Assembly (NCBI RefSeq): GCF_014197105.1
Contig: NZ_JACIEV010000001.1
Coordinates: 496,001-560,000, forward strand
DNA length: 64,000 bases
Direction of reading: 5' to 3'
Source: Sphingomonas jinjuensis
GTDB taxonomy: Bacteria > Pseudomonadota > Alphaproteobacteria > Sphingomonadales > Sphingomonadaceae
Made by a program: the position numbers and the translations under genes. Shown in pieces: positions 1 through 9,321 of this stretch. Positions within the stretch are counted from its first letter, which is position 1. Each line of letters opens with the position of its first letter. The notes beneath the pieces are model-generated. The model did no database searches. It had not been told where the DNA came from and saw nothing but the letters and a program-made list of their open reading frames with translations.

Positions 1-1368
1 GGCCATGCGTGCGCGTGCCGGCGGACGGACGCGATCGTGGACCAGGTCCTCGGCGCGCGGCCAGACCAGGCTGACGGGGCGCTTGAGCCGAAGCGCGAGG
101 ATCGCGGCCTGCTCGGCGGCGAGCGCTTCGAGGTTGGCGCCGAACGAGCCGCCGGCGAGCATCGGATGGATGACGACGCTCGCTTCGGACACGCCGGCCG
201 CCGCAGCGGCGGCGGCGCGCGCCAGGGAGGGCGCCTGCGTCGGCATCCAGAGTTCGAGCCGATCGTCGCGCCAGGCGGCCACCGCGCTCATCGTCTCGAT
301 CGCGGCGTGGACGGCGGCGGCGGCGGTATAATCGGCGGCGATCGTACGGCCCGACGTCATGGCGGCATCGACGTCGCCGACCGCCGCGACACGGTGGCCG
401 GGTTGGGCGAACGCGGCGGCCAGCGCTCGGTCGATCGAGGCCGAATCGATCAGGCCGCGCGTCTCGAAGCGTGGCGCGGCGGCGTCGAGCGCGCGGGTGG
501 CCGCCCACCAGGTCGTGGCGACGGCAGCAACCCAGCGCGGGTTCTGGACGACGGCGATCGCGCCGCGCACGCGGTCGGCCGCCGCGGTGTCGACGCGGAT
601 CAGGCGACTGTCGCCCGGGGGCGCCTGGCGGATCGCGGCATGGACCATGTCGGGCAGGCGGACGTCGCCGGCGAAATTGGCGGAGCCGTCGACCTTGGCC
701 GGGGTGTCGAGGCGCGGGACCGACTGGCCGGCGAGCTTGCCCGCGCCCTGGGTGCCGATCGGGAGCGGATCGGGCACGGGGAAGCCGGTTGCCTCCGCGG
801 CGAGCTCGGCGAAGCGCAGGCTGCGGTTGCCGGCGACGACGAAGCCCGCCTCCGTCCGGGTCTGGTTCCAGTCGATGCCCCAGCGCTGTGCCGCAGCCTG
901 GCAGAGGAGGGCGCGGGCGGCGGCGGCGGCCTCGCGCAGCGGCGCCTCAAACTGGCGGACCGAGGTGGCGGCCCCGGTCAGCATCAGCGCGCTGCGTTTC
1001 GCCAGCGTGTCGCGGACGCCGGCCGGGAGGCGATCGAAGTTGCCCTCGAACAGCTCGTCGAGCGCGAGGGGGTTGGCGTAGAACGGCCCGATCGGCGCCG
1101 GTTCGACGCCGACGGTGCGCCAGTCGGCGCCAAGCTCGTCGGCGACGATCTGGGGCAGCGCGGTGTAGACGCCCTGGCCGTGCTCGCATTGCGGCACGAC
1201 GACGGTGACATGGCCGTCGATGCCGATCTTCAGCCAGGCGCCGAACGCGGTCTCACCCGGATTGAGCGTCAGCCTCGGCGTGTAGGTACGCGGCCACAGC
1301 GCCCAGGCGGCGATCAGGCCGATCCCGGCACCACCGCCGATCAAAATGTTGCGCCGGGTGACTGGCAT
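1..1368 (-). CDS. Xanthine dehydrogenase-family molybdopterin-binding subunit, 3' end outside window
   Basis: The minus-strand frame is open from an ATG at 1368 through base 1, giving 456 residues with the C-terminus cut off. The protein begins with a twin-arginine-like leader (MPVTRRNILIGGGAG), then a hydrophobic stretch and the segment VVVPQCEHGQGVYTALPQI. This is typical of the large molybdopterin subunit of isoquinoline 1-oxidoreductase/aldehyde oxidase-type enzymes (IorB-like), which are exported folded by Tat and hydroxylate N-heterocycles or oxidise aldehydes, passing electrons to a small 2Fe-2S subunit and often a cytochrome. GAGKLAGQSVPRLDTPAKVDG (approximate) is the usual entry to the Mo-binding repeats. 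The partner Fe-S subunit, if linked, must lie beyond base 1. Substrate cannot be told from sequence. Family call is firm. Confidence 0.85.
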   Translation of the reverse strand, partial: MPVTRRNILIGGGAGIGLIAAWALWPRTYTPRLTLNPGETAFGAWLKIGIDGHVTVVVPQCEHGQGVYTALPQIVADELGADWRTVGVEPAPIGPFYANPLALDELFEGNFDRLPAGVRDTLAKRSALMLTGAATSVRQFEAPLREAAAAARALLCQAAAQRWGIDWNQTRTEAGFVVAGNRSLRFAELAAEATGFPVPDPLPIGTQGAGKLAGQSVPRLDTPAKVDGSANFAGDVRLPDMVHAAIRQAPPGDSRLIRVDTAAADRVRGAIAVVQNPRWVAAVATTWWAATRALDAAAPRFETRGLIDSASIDRALAAAFAQPGHRVAAVGDVDAAMTSGRTIAADYTAAAAVHAAIETMSAVAAWRDDRLELWMPTQAPSLARAAAAAAAGVSEASVVIHPMLAGGSFGANLEALAAEQAAILALRLKRPVSLVWPRAEDLVHDRVRPPARARMA

Positions 1369-1456
1369 GGCGGCTGCCGTAGCGCGTCATGACGTCGGCG
1401 TCATCGGGCGGTGTGGGGGGGATCATGTGGGGGGCGGTAGGTTCGAGTCAAATGTC

Positions 1457-1542
1457 CTCACCCTTCCGGCGCTTCGCGCCTCCCTCCCTCTCCCAGCGGG
1501 AGAGGGAAGGGGCCCATCGCCAAAGGCGATGGGAAGGGTGAG
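1457..1542. repeat. Intergenic palindromic repeat (long hairpin)
   Basis: CTCACCCTTCC at 1457 is answered by GGAAGGGTGAG ending at 1542. Nested inside are CCCTCTCCC/GGGAGAGGG and CCCATCGCC/GGCGATGGG. It sits between the divergently transcribed molybdopterin subunit and MipA-like genes, ending about 10 bases before the latter's ribosome-binding site, so it could fold in the leader of that mRNA. Confidence 0.7.
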
Positions 1543-1562
1543 GGCAGGTGGAGACACGACTC

Positions 1563-2399
1563 ATGCGCCTCATTTTTCTTGCCGCCCTCGCCGTGGCGAC
1601 TCCGGCGACGGCCCAGTCCACCACCGACGACGTCGATGTCGGCGGCAACCGGATCACCGTCGGCATCGGCCCGGCAGTGGTGCCGAGCTACATCGGGTCG
1701 AATAATTCGGTCGTGATCCCCGGCGTCGCGGTGCAGGGGCAATTATGGGGGCATTCGTTCGGCACCGCGGGCACCGAATTCTCGGTCGATGCGATCCGCG
1801 GCGACGGCAAGCCGGGGTGGAAGCTCGAGGCGGGGCCGTCGATCAACGTCCGCCTCGATCGCACCGCGCTGATCCGCGATGTGCAGGTGTCGGCGCTGGG
1901 CAAGCTGAAGACGGCGTGGGAGCCGGGGGCGTGGATCGGCATCCAGCGGACGGGGGTGGTGACCAGTCCCTACGACAGCGTCTCACTGTCGGTGGCGTAT
2001 CAGCAGGATGTGTCGGGCGCCTATGGCGGCGGCTATTGGGAGCCGGCGGTGAGCTACAGCACGCCGCTGTCGCATCATGACTATGTCAGCCTGTCGGCGG
2101 ATGCGGACTATGTCGGGCGCAAGTTCGGACGCTATTATTACGACATCTCGGCCGCGGGCAGCGCGAAGAGCGGGCTTGCGGGCTATGACCTGGCCGGGGC
2201 GTCGTCAGGATGGAAGGACTGGGAGGTCGGCGTTCTGGGGGAGCATATGCTGTCGAGCGACCTGACGCATGGCCTGGGGCTGGTCGGCGGGGTTAACTAC
2301 ACGCGCCTGTTGGGGCGCTATGCGGCGTCGCCGATCGTCAAGGACGCCGGGTCGCCGCGGCAGTGGGCGTATACGCTGGGCGTGGCTTACACGTTCTAG
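1563..2399 (+). CDS. MipA/OmpV family outer membrane protein
   Basis: A 278-residue protein with a signal peptide (MRLIFLAALAVATPATAQ) followed by alternating-hydrophobicity segments and an aromatic C-terminus (GVAYTF), as expected of an outer-membrane beta barrel. The segment VGIGPAVVPSYIGSNN resembles the conserved N-terminal part of MipA/OmpV proteins, which are described as murein hydrolase-interacting or scaffold proteins. I chose the ATG at 1563 over the in-frame ATG at 1548 because GGAG lies nine bases upstream and the signal peptide starts there. It stands alone; the next gene is convergent. Confidence 0.8.
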   Translation: MRLIFLAALAVATPATAQSTTDDVDVGGNRITVGIGPAVVPSYIGSNNSVVIPGVAVQGQLWGHSFGTAGTEFSVDAIRGDGKPGWKLEAGPSINVRLDRTALIRDVQVSALGKLKTAWEPGAWIGIQRTGVVTSPYDSVSLSVAYQQDVSGAYGGGYWEPAVSYSTPLSHHDYVSLSADADYVGRKFGRYYYDISAAGSAKSGLAGYDLAGASSGWKDWEVGVLGEHMLSSDLTHGLGLVGGVNYTRLLGRYAASPIVKDAGSPRQWAYTLGVAYTF

Positions 2400-2410
2400 C
2401 CCGCCCTCCT

Positions 2411-2506
2411 CGTCATTCTCGCGAAGGCGGCGATCCATACTGGCTGGTCGCGGTGAGACCCAAGGCGTTCAGCGACTATGGATTCCCGCTTGCGCGGGGA
2501 TGACGG
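2411..2506. repeat. Intergenic repeat, CGTCATTCTCGCG...GCGGGGATGACG type
   Basis: Imperfect inverted copies of the widespread alphaproteobacterial element (CGTCAT..C.CGCG..GCG... and GGATTCCCGCTTGCGCGGGG + ATGACGG) fill the gap between the convergent MipA-like and acyl-CoA synthetase genes. Either arm could form a stem that ends transcription. Confidence 0.65.
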
Positions 2507-2526
2507 TGGTTTGTGGGGGGCAGGAC

Positions 2527-4218
2527 TCAGGCCAGCTCCTTCGCCGCCAGCGCGCGGTAGGTGTTGCGCAAGGATACCTTGTCGATCTTCTCGGTGCCGA
2601 GACGGGGCAGGGCGACGGCGGAGAGCCAGAGGCGCTGGGGCACCTTGAACGCGGCGATATGGTCCTTCAGGAAGCCGCACAGGTCGTCGACGGTCGCGGT
2701 CGAGCCCTCGGCCAGATGCACCACCGCGCCGGGGACTTCGCCGAAGCGCTCGTCGGCCAGGCCGAAGACGGCGCACTCGGCGACGTCGGGATGTTCGTAA
2801 AGCGCGGCTTCGACCTCCTGGCAGCTGATATTTTCGCCGCCGCGGATGATGATGTCCTTCTTGCGGTCGACGATGAACAGATAGCCGTCCTCGTCGAGAT
2901 AGCCGATGTCGCCGGTGCGGAAATAGCCGTCGGCGGTCATGCAGGCGGCGGTCGCGTCGGGACGGCGCCAATAGCCGCGGAAATTGCAGACGGACCGGAT
3001 CGACACCTCGCCGCGCTCGTCCTGGCCTAGGGGTCTGCCGTCGTCGTCGAGGATCGCGAGATCGACCAATGGCGCGGAGGGGCGGCCCGCCGACGACGGC
3101 TTGGCGATGTAGTTCGACCGCCAGTTACCGGTGCCGACCGCGTTGGTTTCGGTCAGGCCATAGCCGATCAGCGGCGCGGGGCCGCCCATTTCGGCGTCGA
3201 GGCGGCGGACGTGCTCGACCGGTCGCGGCGCACCGCCGGCGGCGAAGTCGGTGACGGTCGACAGGTCGAACGCGTCGCGCTGCGGATGGTTGAGGATCTC
3301 GAAGCTCATCAGCGGCACGCCGACGAAATAGGTAATCTTCTCCCGCTCGATCAGCCGCATCGCCTCGAGCGCGTCCCACTTGGGCATGATGACCAGCTTG
3401 CGACCCATCGCGAAGCTTTGCAGCATCACCGGGATCTCGGCGGTGACGTGGAAGAGGGGAATGGTCAGCAGGGTCGACGGCTGGCCGGTCGGCGGGTTGC
3501 CGTCCTGCGTGGCGAGGCCGAGCATCATCATCGCCTGGGCGAGATAGTTGAAGATGCCCTGGACGATGCCGCGATGGTCGGCGAGCGCGCCCTTCGACTG
3601 GCCGGTCGAGCCGCTGGTGAACAGGATCGTCGCCATGTCGGTCGGCTCGATCGCGGGCAGCGTCGCGTCGGTATCCGCGAAGGCGGCGAGCGCATGGGCG
3701 AGCGGCAGGGTGTCGTCGATCTCGATGATCCGCACCGACAGGCCGGCGAGCTGGTCCAGCCGGCGGCGGCGTGGCGGATCGGCGAGCACCAGCGTGCAGT
3801 CGACCTCGGCGATGCCGGCCTCCAGCTCCTCGGCCTGCCACCAGCCGTTGAGCAATGTCGCGATGCCGCCCGCCATGATGATGCCCATGTAGAGCACGAT
3901 CCACGACGGCGAGTTGCGCATCGCGATACCGACGCGGTCGCCCCTGGCGATGCCGTGACCGACCAGCGCGCGGGCGACGCGGCCGGCGTGATCGTACACT
4001 TGCGTGAAGGTCAGCCGCTCGTCGCCGGCGACGAGGAAGGTCGCATCGGCGTGCTGGGCGCAGAAATGCGCAAAATAGGCGGCGAGGGTCGGCGGTGCGG
4101 TGGCGATGATCGGCATCGTCCGGCCGTCGCGCTCGACCGTGGCGACGCGCAGCGGCCCGTTTTCGCCGGTCAGCGCCGCCATCGTCTCGTCCATTCGCCG
4201 GTCGAGCTCGGTCCGCAT
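2527..4218 (-). CDS. AMP-dependent acyl-CoA synthetase/ligase
   Basis: A 563-residue class I adenylate-forming enzyme that activates a carboxylic acid to acyl-AMP and then acyl-CoA. The phosphate-binding motif [14 protein letters not shown] is at about residues 197-210. Downstream are the A5 motif GYGLTETN, the hinge region [18 protein letters not shown] with [15 protein letters not shown], and the C-terminal catalytic lysine in LGTEKIDK near the end. Length is usual for the family. The acyl substrate is not evident; fatty, aromatic or short branched acids are all possible. The ATG at 4218 is 65 bases from the divergent lgt start. It has no same-strand neighbour, so no operon context narrows the substrate. 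Confidence 0.9.
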   Translation of the reverse strand: MRTELDRRMDETMAALTGENGPLRVATVERDGRTMPIIATAPPTLAAYFAHFCAQHADATFLVAGDERLTFTQVYDHAGRVARALVGHGIARGDRVGIAMRNSPSWIVLYMGIIMAGGIATLLNGWWQAEELEAGIAEVDCTLVLADPPRRRRLDQLAGLSVRIIEIDDTLPLAHALAAFADTDATLPAIEPTDMATILFTSGSTGQSKGALADHRGIVQGIFNYLAQAMMMLGLATQDGNPPTGQPSTLLTIPLFHVTAEIPVMLQSFAMGRKLVIMPKWDALEAMRLIEREKITYFVGVPLMSFEILNHPQRDAFDLSTVTDFAAGGAPRPVEHVRRLDAEMGGPAPLIGYGLTETNAVGTGNWRSNYIAKPSSAGRPSAPLVDLAILDDDGRPLGQDERGEVSIRSVCNFRGYWRRPDATAACMTADGYFRTGDIGYLDEDGYLFIVDRKKDIIIRGGENISCQEVEAALYEHPDVAECAVFGLADERFGEVPGAVVHLAEGSTATVDDLCGFLKDHIAAFKVPQRLWLSAVALPRLGTEKIDKVSLRNTYRALAAKELA

Positions 4219-4283
4219 CTCTCTCTCCGCTTGGTCTTGTGCCTTTGCGTCACTATGCAGACGCGATTGCCGAGGGGAAAGCC

Positions 4284-5162
4284 TTGATCCTGTCTGTTCT
4301 CGCCGCCGCGGGCCATATCCGCTTCGAAGACCTGGGGCTTCACCCCGACGTCTTCTCGATCGGCTTCTTCACGCTGCGCTGGTACAGCCTGGCGTATATC
4401 GCCGGCATCCTGGTCGGCTGGTGGTATCTGCTGAAGCTGCTCGCGCAGCCGGGGGCGCCGATGGCGCGGCGCCATGCCGACGACCTGGTGTTCTATGCGA
4501 CGCTGGGCATCATCCTGGGCGGGCGGATCGGCTATGTCCTGTTCTACGCGCCCGAGATGATCCTGCATCCGCTCAACATCCTGCGACTGTGGGATGGCGG
4601 CATGAGCTTTCACGGCGGGGTCATCGGCACGTCGCTGGGGATCATCCTGTTCGCGCGGCGGCACGGGCTCAACTGGCTGCGCGTCCATGATTATGTCGCG
4701 TGCGCGGTGCCGTTCGGGCTGTTCTTCGGCCGGCTCGCCAATTTCGTCAACGGCGAGCTGTGGGGCAAGCCGACCGACGTTCCCTGGGGCATCGTGTTCG
4801 AGAATACCGTGCCGTTCGGCATGGCCGAGCCGGCGCGCCATCCCAGCCAGCTGTACGAGGCGGGGCTGGAGGGTGTGCTGCTGTTTGCGGTGCTGGCCTT
4901 CGCCTTCTGGCGGACCAAGGCGCGTTACGATCCGGGCAAGCTCGTCGGGCTGTTCCTGCTGGGGTATGGGCTGGCGCGCTTCACCGTCGAGTTTTTCCGC
5001 GAGCCCGACCGCCAGCTGCGCGACTTCGCCGAGGCGACGGGGCTGCACATGGGGCAATGGCTGTGCGTGCCGATGATCCTGGCCGGACTGTACCTGATGC
5101 TGACCGCGGCGGAGCGGCGGGTGCGGGTCGAGCCGACCTGGGGGACGGAGAGCGTGGCGTGA
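4284..5162 (+). CDS. lgt: Prolipoprotein diacylglyceryl transferase
   Basis: An integral inner-membrane enzyme that transfers diacylglycerol from phosphatidylglycerol to the lipobox cysteine of prolipoproteins, the first step of lipoprotein maturation. The Lgt signature appears as [13 protein letters not shown], preceded by [11 protein letters not shown], with several hydrophobic membrane segments. I prefer the TTG at 4284 (292 aa, start ILSVLAAAG) because GAGGGG lies six bases upstream; an in-frame GTG at 4239 would give 307 aa but lies close to the divergent gene and lacks an obvious ribosome site. It heads a run with the MidA-like methyltransferase, GNAT and pgeF genes. Confidence 0.95.
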   Translation: MILSVLAAAGHIRFEDLGLHPDVFSIGFFTLRWYSLAYIAGILVGWWYLLKLLAQPGAPMARRHADDLVFYATLGIILGGRIGYVLFYAPEMILHPLNILRLWDGGMSFHGGVIGTSLGIILFARRHGLNWLRVHDYVACAVPFGLFFGRLANFVNGELWGKPTDVPWGIVFENTVPFGMAEPARHPSQLYEAGLEGVLLFAVLAFAFWRTKARYDPGKLVGLFLLGYGLARFTVEFFREPDRQLRDFAEATGLHMGQWLCVPMILAGLYLMLTAAERRVRVEPTWGTESVA

Positions 5163-5177
5163 CCGTCGGCCACGCTC

Positions 5178-5262
5178 CGTCATGCTGAACGTGTTTCAGC
5201 ATCTCCGTGGGGCAGGCGGTGCGCGCGCCACAGGGAGATCCCAAAACGAGTTCGGGATGACG
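5178..5262. repeat. Intergenic repeat, CGTCATGCTGAAC...GATGACGG type
   Basis: Inverted arms CGTCATGCTGAACGTGTTTCAGCATCTC and GGGAGATCCC...ACGAGTTCGGGATGACGG flank a short spacer between lgt and the downstream methyltransferase. The same family recurs at about 9153, 11025, 41136 and 51421. Confidence 0.8.
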
Positions 5263-5286
5263 GTGATGGGAAACGGATGACGGCCT

Positions 5287-6339
5287 GTGAGTGACGACGT
5301 GGAAGGCACCCTGCCCGATCGCCTGGCGCGGGCGATCACGATGGCGGGGCCGATCCCGGTGTCGCAGTATATGGCTGCGGCCAATGCGCATTATTATGCG
5401 ACGCGCGATCCGCTGGGCGCGGGCGGCGACTTCGTGACCGCGCCCGAGATCAGCCAGATGTTCGGCGAGCTGGTCGGGCTATGGGCCGCCGACCTGTGGG
5501 ATCGCGCCGGGCGGCCGGCGGTGGCGTGGGTCGAGCTGGGGCCGGGGCGCGGCACGCTGTCGGCCGACGCCCTGCGCGCGATGGCGAAGGCGGGGTTGGC
5601 GCCGGCGGTGCATTTCGTCGAGACGAGTCCGCTGCTGCGCGGGCTGCAGGCCGAGCGGGTGCCGGGGGCGACCTGGCATGATTCGATCGACACGCTGCCG
5701 GACGACGTCGCGCTGATCGTCGTCGCCAACGAATTCTTCGACGCGCTGCCGATCCGCCAGCTCGTCAGGCGCAGCGACGGCTGGCACGAGCGGCTGGTCG
5801 CGTGCCAGGACACGCTGTTCCTGCCCGTCGTCGGCAAGTCGGTGCCGGACGAGGTCATTCCCGAACCGCTGCGCGACGCCGCGGCCGGCGCGATCCTGGA
5901 GGTGTCGACCGCGGTGGTGACGACGGTGCGCGGGCTTGCGGGCCGGCTCGCGCGGCAGGGCGGGGCGATGCTGGCGATCGATTACGGGCATGAAGGCCCG
6001 GCGCTTGGCGAGACGCTGCAGGCGGTGCGCGGCCATGGCTTCGCCAATCCGTTCGAGACGCCGGGCGAGAACGACCTGACCGCGCATGTCGACTTCACGA
6101 CAGTGGCGGCGGCGGCGCAGGCGGCGGGGACGACCGCCTGGGGACCGATCGAGCAGGCCGAGCTGCTGGTGAAGCTGGGCATCGATTCGCGCGCGGCGAC
6201 GCTGGCGCGGGCACGCCCCGACCTGGCGGAGCGGATCGCCGCCGACCGGATGCGGCTGGTGGGCGAGATGGGCAGCCTGTTCAAGGCGATGGCGGTGACC
6301 GCACCGGGGTGGCCGACGCCCGCCGGGTTCGGCGCATGA
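5287..6339 (+). CDS. Class I SAM-dependent methyltransferase, MidA/NDUFAF7 family
   Basis: A 350-residue protein of the DUF185 family, whose mitochondrial member NDUFAF7 methylates an arginine of a complex I subunit. The N-terminal block FGELVGLWAADLW and the SAM-binding motif VELGPGRGTLSADALRAM are clear. The start is GTG at 5287. Its stop overlaps the next gene's ATG (ATGA), so translation is probably coupled to the GNAT gene. A role in assembling respiratory complex I in this bacterium is an inference from the eukaryotic orthologue. Confidence 0.88.
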   Translation: MSDDVEGTLPDRLARAITMAGPIPVSQYMAAANAHYYATRDPLGAGGDFVTAPEISQMFGELVGLWAADLWDRAGRPAVAWVELGPGRGTLSADALRAMAKAGLAPAVHFVETSPLLRGLQAERVPGATWHDSIDTLPDDVALIVVANEFFDALPIRQLVRRSDGWHERLVACQDTLFLPVVGKSVPDEVIPEPLRDAAAGAILEVSTAVVTTVRGLAGRLARQGGAMLAIDYGHEGPALGETLQAVRGHGFANPFETPGENDLTAHVDFTTVAAAAQAAGTTAWGPIEQAELLVKLGIDSRAATLARARPDLAERIAADRMRLVGEMGSLFKAMAVTAPGWPTPAGFGA

Positions 6340-6842
6340 TCGCCTATCGCGACGCGACGCCCGCCGACGCCGCGGCGCTGGCGGCGGTGTTCGCGGAAAG
6401 CTTCACCGCGACCTTCGGGCATCTCTATGCGGCGGAGGATCTGGCGGCGTTTCTCGGCGGCTGCGGCGAGGAGGCGTGGGCGGGGGAGTTGTGCGATCCG
6501 GGCTATCGGATTCGTGTCGCCGAGGAGGAGGAGCGGATCGTCGGCTTCGCCAAGCTGGGCCCGCCCAAGCTGCCGGTCGAGCCGCGCGGTCCATCGGCGG
6601 AGCTGCGCCAGCTGTATGTGCTGAAACCTTGGCAGGGCGCCGGCGTCGCGGCGGTGCTGATGGACTGGGCGATCGCGACCGCGCGCGACGAGGGGGCGCA
6701 GGACCTGTATCTGTCGGTGTTTATCGAGAACGAGCGGGCCAAGCGCTTCTATGCGCGGCTGGGGTTCGAGCGGATCGGCACCTATGCCTTTCCGGTCGGC
6801 AATCACGTCGATGAGGACGATCTCATGCGGCTGGCGCTGTGA
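6336..6842 (+). CDS. GNAT family N-acetyltransferase
   Basis: A 168-residue acyl-CoA N-acyltransferase. It shows the acetyl-CoA pyrophosphate-binding motif in LKPWQGAGVAAVLMDWA and the C-terminal FIENERAKRFYARLGFERIG typical of GNAT motif B. The ATG at 6336 overlaps the upstream stop by four bases, and its own TGA overlaps the GTG of pgeF, so it sits inside a coupled translation unit. The substrate (small amine, antibiotic or protein N-terminus) cannot be told. It is wedged between two genes that are often adjacent in sphingomonads. Confidence 0.88.
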   Translation: MIAYRDATPADAAALAAVFAESFTATFGHLYAAEDLAAFLGGCGEEAWAGELCDPGYRIRVAEEEERIVGFAKLGPPKLPVEPRGPSAELRQLYVLKPWQGAGVAAVLMDWAIATARDEGAQDLYLSVFIENERAKRFYARLGFERIGTYAFPVGNHVDEDDLMRLAL

Positions 6843-7609
6843 ACGTCGAGGTGAACCGCGCGCGGTTGCTCGATGGGGTGGCGCATGGCTTTCTCGGCCG
6901 GCGCGGCGGCGTGTCGACAGGGGCGATGGCGGGGCTCAACGTCGGGCTGGGATCGGAAGACGATCCGGTCGCGGTGGCGGAGAACCGGCGCCGCGCCGCC
7001 GACGCGGTGCTGCCGGGCGCACGGCTGGCGACGGCGTACCAGATCCATTCGGCGGAGGCGGTGACGATCCTGGCGCCATATGACGACGCACAGCGGCCGC
7101 ATGCCGATGCGCTGGTCACCAATCGGCCGGGGCTGCTGCTCGGCATCCTGACCGCCGATTGCGCGCCGGTGCTGCTCGCCGACCGCGAGGCGGGCGTGAT
7201 CGGCGCGGCGCATGCGGGGTGGAAAGGCGCGATCGGCGGCGTTACCGATGCCGCGATCGCCGCGATGGAGGCACTGGGCGCGCGCGCGGGGCGGATCGTC
7301 GCCGCGGTCGGCCCGTGCATCGCGCGCGCAAGCTACGAGGTCGATGCCGCCTTCTTGCGCCGCTTCGCGCAGGAGGATCCCGCCAACGAGCGCTTCTTCG
7401 GCGACGGGCGCGACGGGCGATACCAGTTCGACCTCGAAGCATATGTCGCGCACCGGCTTGCGGATGCGGGCGTCGGGCGGGTCGAGACGCTGGGGCTCGA
7501 TACCTATGCCGACGAGGAGCGATTCTACAGCTATCGCCGTGCGACGCATCGCAGCGAGCCCGATTACGGAAGGCAGATCAGTTTGATCGGGATCGCGCCG
7601 TCGTCCTGA
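6839..7609 (+). CDS. pgeF: Peptidoglycan editing factor PgeF (multicopper-like purine/polyphenol enzyme)
   Basis: A 256-residue YfiH/DUF152 protein. Family members remove mis-incorporated L-serine-containing peptides from peptidoglycan precursors and have been reported as laccase-like or purine nucleoside-active enzymes. The conserved metal-site residues are visible in HSAEAV, LTADCAPVLL and AAHAGWKG. The GTG start at 6839 overlaps the GNAT stop (GTGA). With lgt upstream the run has a cell-envelope flavour, but functional linkage is inference. Confidence 0.9.
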   Translation: MNVEVNRARLLDGVAHGFLGRRGGVSTGAMAGLNVGLGSEDDPVAVAENRRRAADAVLPGARLATAYQIHSAEAVTILAPYDDAQRPHADALVTNRPGLLLGILTADCAPVLLADREAGVIGAAHAGWKGAIGGVTDAAIAAMEALGARAGRIVAAVGPCIARASYEVDAAFLRRFAQEDPANERFFGDGRDGRYQFDLEAYVAHRLADAGVGRVETLGLDTYADEERFYSYRRATHRSEPDYGRQISLIGIAPSS

Positions 7610-7610
7610 A

Positions 7611-7738
7611 ATCCTCCCCCGCCAAGGGCAGGTGGCGCGCCGGGGGCGTGACGGAGGGGGAGGAAGCCCTGCCGACAGTGGGTCGCTTACCGCCCCCTCC
7701 GTCAGCTGCGCTGCCACCTCCCCCTGGCGGGGGAGGAT
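7611..7738. repeat. Intergenic repeat, CCTCCCCCGCC...GGCGGGGGAGG type
   Basis: Two inverted arms (ATCCTCCCCCGCCAAGGG... and ...CCCCTGGCGGGGGAGGAT) with inner CCGTCA/GACGGAGGGGG arms form a nested palindrome filling the gap between pgeF and the PLP enzyme. Related copies lie at about 36197, 50227, 55122, 59331 and 59471. Apart from this element the 190-base gap holds only the ribosome site of the next gene. Confidence 0.8.
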
Positions 7739-7799
7739 TTGGAGGATAGTTTCCCTTGTGACTATCTCGCGGCTATGATCCTGTCAGAAGGAGACCATC

Positions 7800-9122
7800 A
7801 TGGCCGACAAGAAGAGCCTGCCGACCGAAGCCGACCTGACCGCTGTCGAGACGCGCGTCAGCCCCAAGCCCGAGGTCGACCAGATCGGCGGACGCAAGCT
7901 GAAGCCGTCGACGCTGATGATGGGCCATGGCTTCGACCCGGCGCTGTCGGAAGGATCGCTGAAGCCGCCGATCTTCCTGACCTCGACCTTCGTCTTTCCC
8001 AATGCGGCGGCGGGCAAGCGGCATTTCGAGGGCGTGACGGGCAAGCGGCCGGGCGGGGCGGAAGGCCTCGTCTATTCGCGCTTCAACGGGCCGAACCAGG
8101 AGATCCTGGAGGATCGGCTCGGCATCTGGGAAGAGGCGGAGGATGCGCTCGCCTTTTCCAGCGGCATGGCGGCGATCGCGACGCTGTTCCTGTCGATGGT
8201 CAAGCCGGGCGACACGATCGTCCATTCGGGCCCGCTCTATGCGGCGACCGAGACGCTGATCGCGCGGATCCTGGGCCGGTTCGGCGTTCACTGGCTCGAC
8301 TTCCCGGCGGGAGCGACGCGCGAGGAGATCGACGCGGTGCTCAGCAAGGCGGCGACCGGCAACGTCGCGCTGATCTATCTGGAAAGCCCCGCCAACCCGA
8401 CCAACGCGCTGGTCGACGTGCAGGCGGTGCGTGCCAGCCGCGACGCGATCTTCGCCAATGCCGCGGTCAAGCCGCCGATCGCGATCGACAACACCTTCCT
8501 GGGACCACTCTGGTCGCAGCCGCTGAAGCATGGCGCCGAGATCGTGGTCTATTCGCTGACCAAATATGCGGGCGGCCATTCGGACCTGGTCGCGGGGGGC
8601 GTGCTGGGGTCGAAGGAGCACATCAACACCATCCGCTCGATGCGCAACACGATCGGCACGATCTGCGACCCCAATACCGCCTGGATGCTGTTGCGCAGCC
8701 TGGAGACGCTGGAGCTTCGGATGAGCCGCGCAGGCGAGAATGCGGTGAAGGTCTGCGAATTCCTGCGCCAGCATCCCAAGGTCGAGAGCATGGGCTATCT
8801 GGGCTTCATCACCGACAAGCGGCAGCAGGACATCTATGACCGCCACTGCACCGGCGCGGGATCGACCTTCTCGCTGCTGGTGAAGGGCGGCGAAGCGGAG
8901 GCGTTCCGCTTCCTCGATGCGCTGAAGATCGCGAAGCTGGCGGTCAGCCTGGGTGGCACCGAGACGCTGGCGAGCCATCCCGCGGCGATGACCCACCTGT
9001 CGGTACCCGAGGCGCGCAAGAAGGCGCTGGGGATCACCGACAATCTGGTGCGTATCTCGATCGGGGTCGAGGATGCGGGCGACCTGATCGCCGACTTCGA
9101 CCAGGCGCTGGCGGCGATCTGA
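7800..9122 (+). CDS. Cystathionine gamma-synthase family PLP-dependent enzyme
   Basis: A 440-residue Cys/Met metabolism PLP enzyme (trans-sulfuration family: cystathionine gamma-synthase, O-acetylhomoserine sulfhydrylase or methionine gamma-lyase). The PLP lysine is K255 in SLTKYAGGHSD. The phosphate-binding region FSSGMAAIATLFLS and the substrate-carboxylate end LVRISIGVEDAGDLI are present. A 40-residue polar N-terminal extension and an inserted loop around KRPGGAEGL make it longer than the roughly 390-residue classical enzymes, so the exact reaction is uncertain. AAGGAG sits nine bases before the ATG. I saw no SAM-II riboswitch upstream. Confidence 0.88.
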   Translation: MADKKSLPTEADLTAVETRVSPKPEVDQIGGRKLKPSTLMMGHGFDPALSEGSLKPPIFLTSTFVFPNAAAGKRHFEGVTGKRPGGAEGLVYSRFNGPNQEILEDRLGIWEEAEDALAFSSGMAAIATLFLSMVKPGDTIVHSGPLYAATETLIARILGRFGVHWLDFPAGATREEIDAVLSKAATGNVALIYLESPANPTNALVDVQAVRASRDAIFANAAVKPPIAIDNTFLGPLWSQPLKHGAEIVVYSLTKYAGGHSDLVAGGVLGSKEHINTIRSMRNTIGTICDPNTAWMLLRSLETLELRMSRAGENAVKVCEFLRQHPKVESMGYLGFITDKRQQDIYDRHCTGAGSTFSLLVKGGEAEAFRFLDALKIAKLAVSLGGTETLASHPAAMTHLSVPEARKKALGITDNLVRISIGVEDAGDLIADFDQALAAI

Positions 9123-9152
9123 TCCCGAATCGGGGTGGCGATAGTCCAATTT

Positions 9153-9230
9153 CGTCATGCTGAACTTGATTCAGCATCTCTCCGTCGTCGCGCTGGCGGT
9201 CTGGGATGCTGAAACAAGTTCAGCATGACG
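9153..9230. repeat. Intergenic repeat, CGTCATGCTGAACTTG...CAGCATGACG type
   Basis: Near-perfect inverted arms CGTCATGCTGAACTTGATTCAGCATC and GATGCTGAAACAAGTTCAGCATGACG lie just downstream of the PLP enzyme and could act as its terminator or 3' mRNA stabiliser. Confidence 0.8.
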
Positions 9231-9321
9231 GAAGGGGTCGGTGTCCGAGACGGGTGGGGCGGCATCTGGAACGCCCTCGCCGATAACCCGTTGTCGGGGC
9301 TTCACAGCGAGGAATGTACCC

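Noticed and set aside
37..1392. A 451-codon plus-strand frame at the window start
   Set aside because: It is antisense to the truncated molybdopterin subunit, whose minus-strand frame gives clear family motifs.
7758..7783. Sigma-70 promoter (TTGTGA with TATGAT) before the PLP enzyme
   Set aside because: The boxes are only 12 bases apart, too close for a normal promoter.
7739..7799. SAM-II riboswitch upstream of the PLP sulphur enzyme
   Set aside because: I could not find the conserved stem-loop and pseudoknot segments; only a repeat and a ribosome site are visible.
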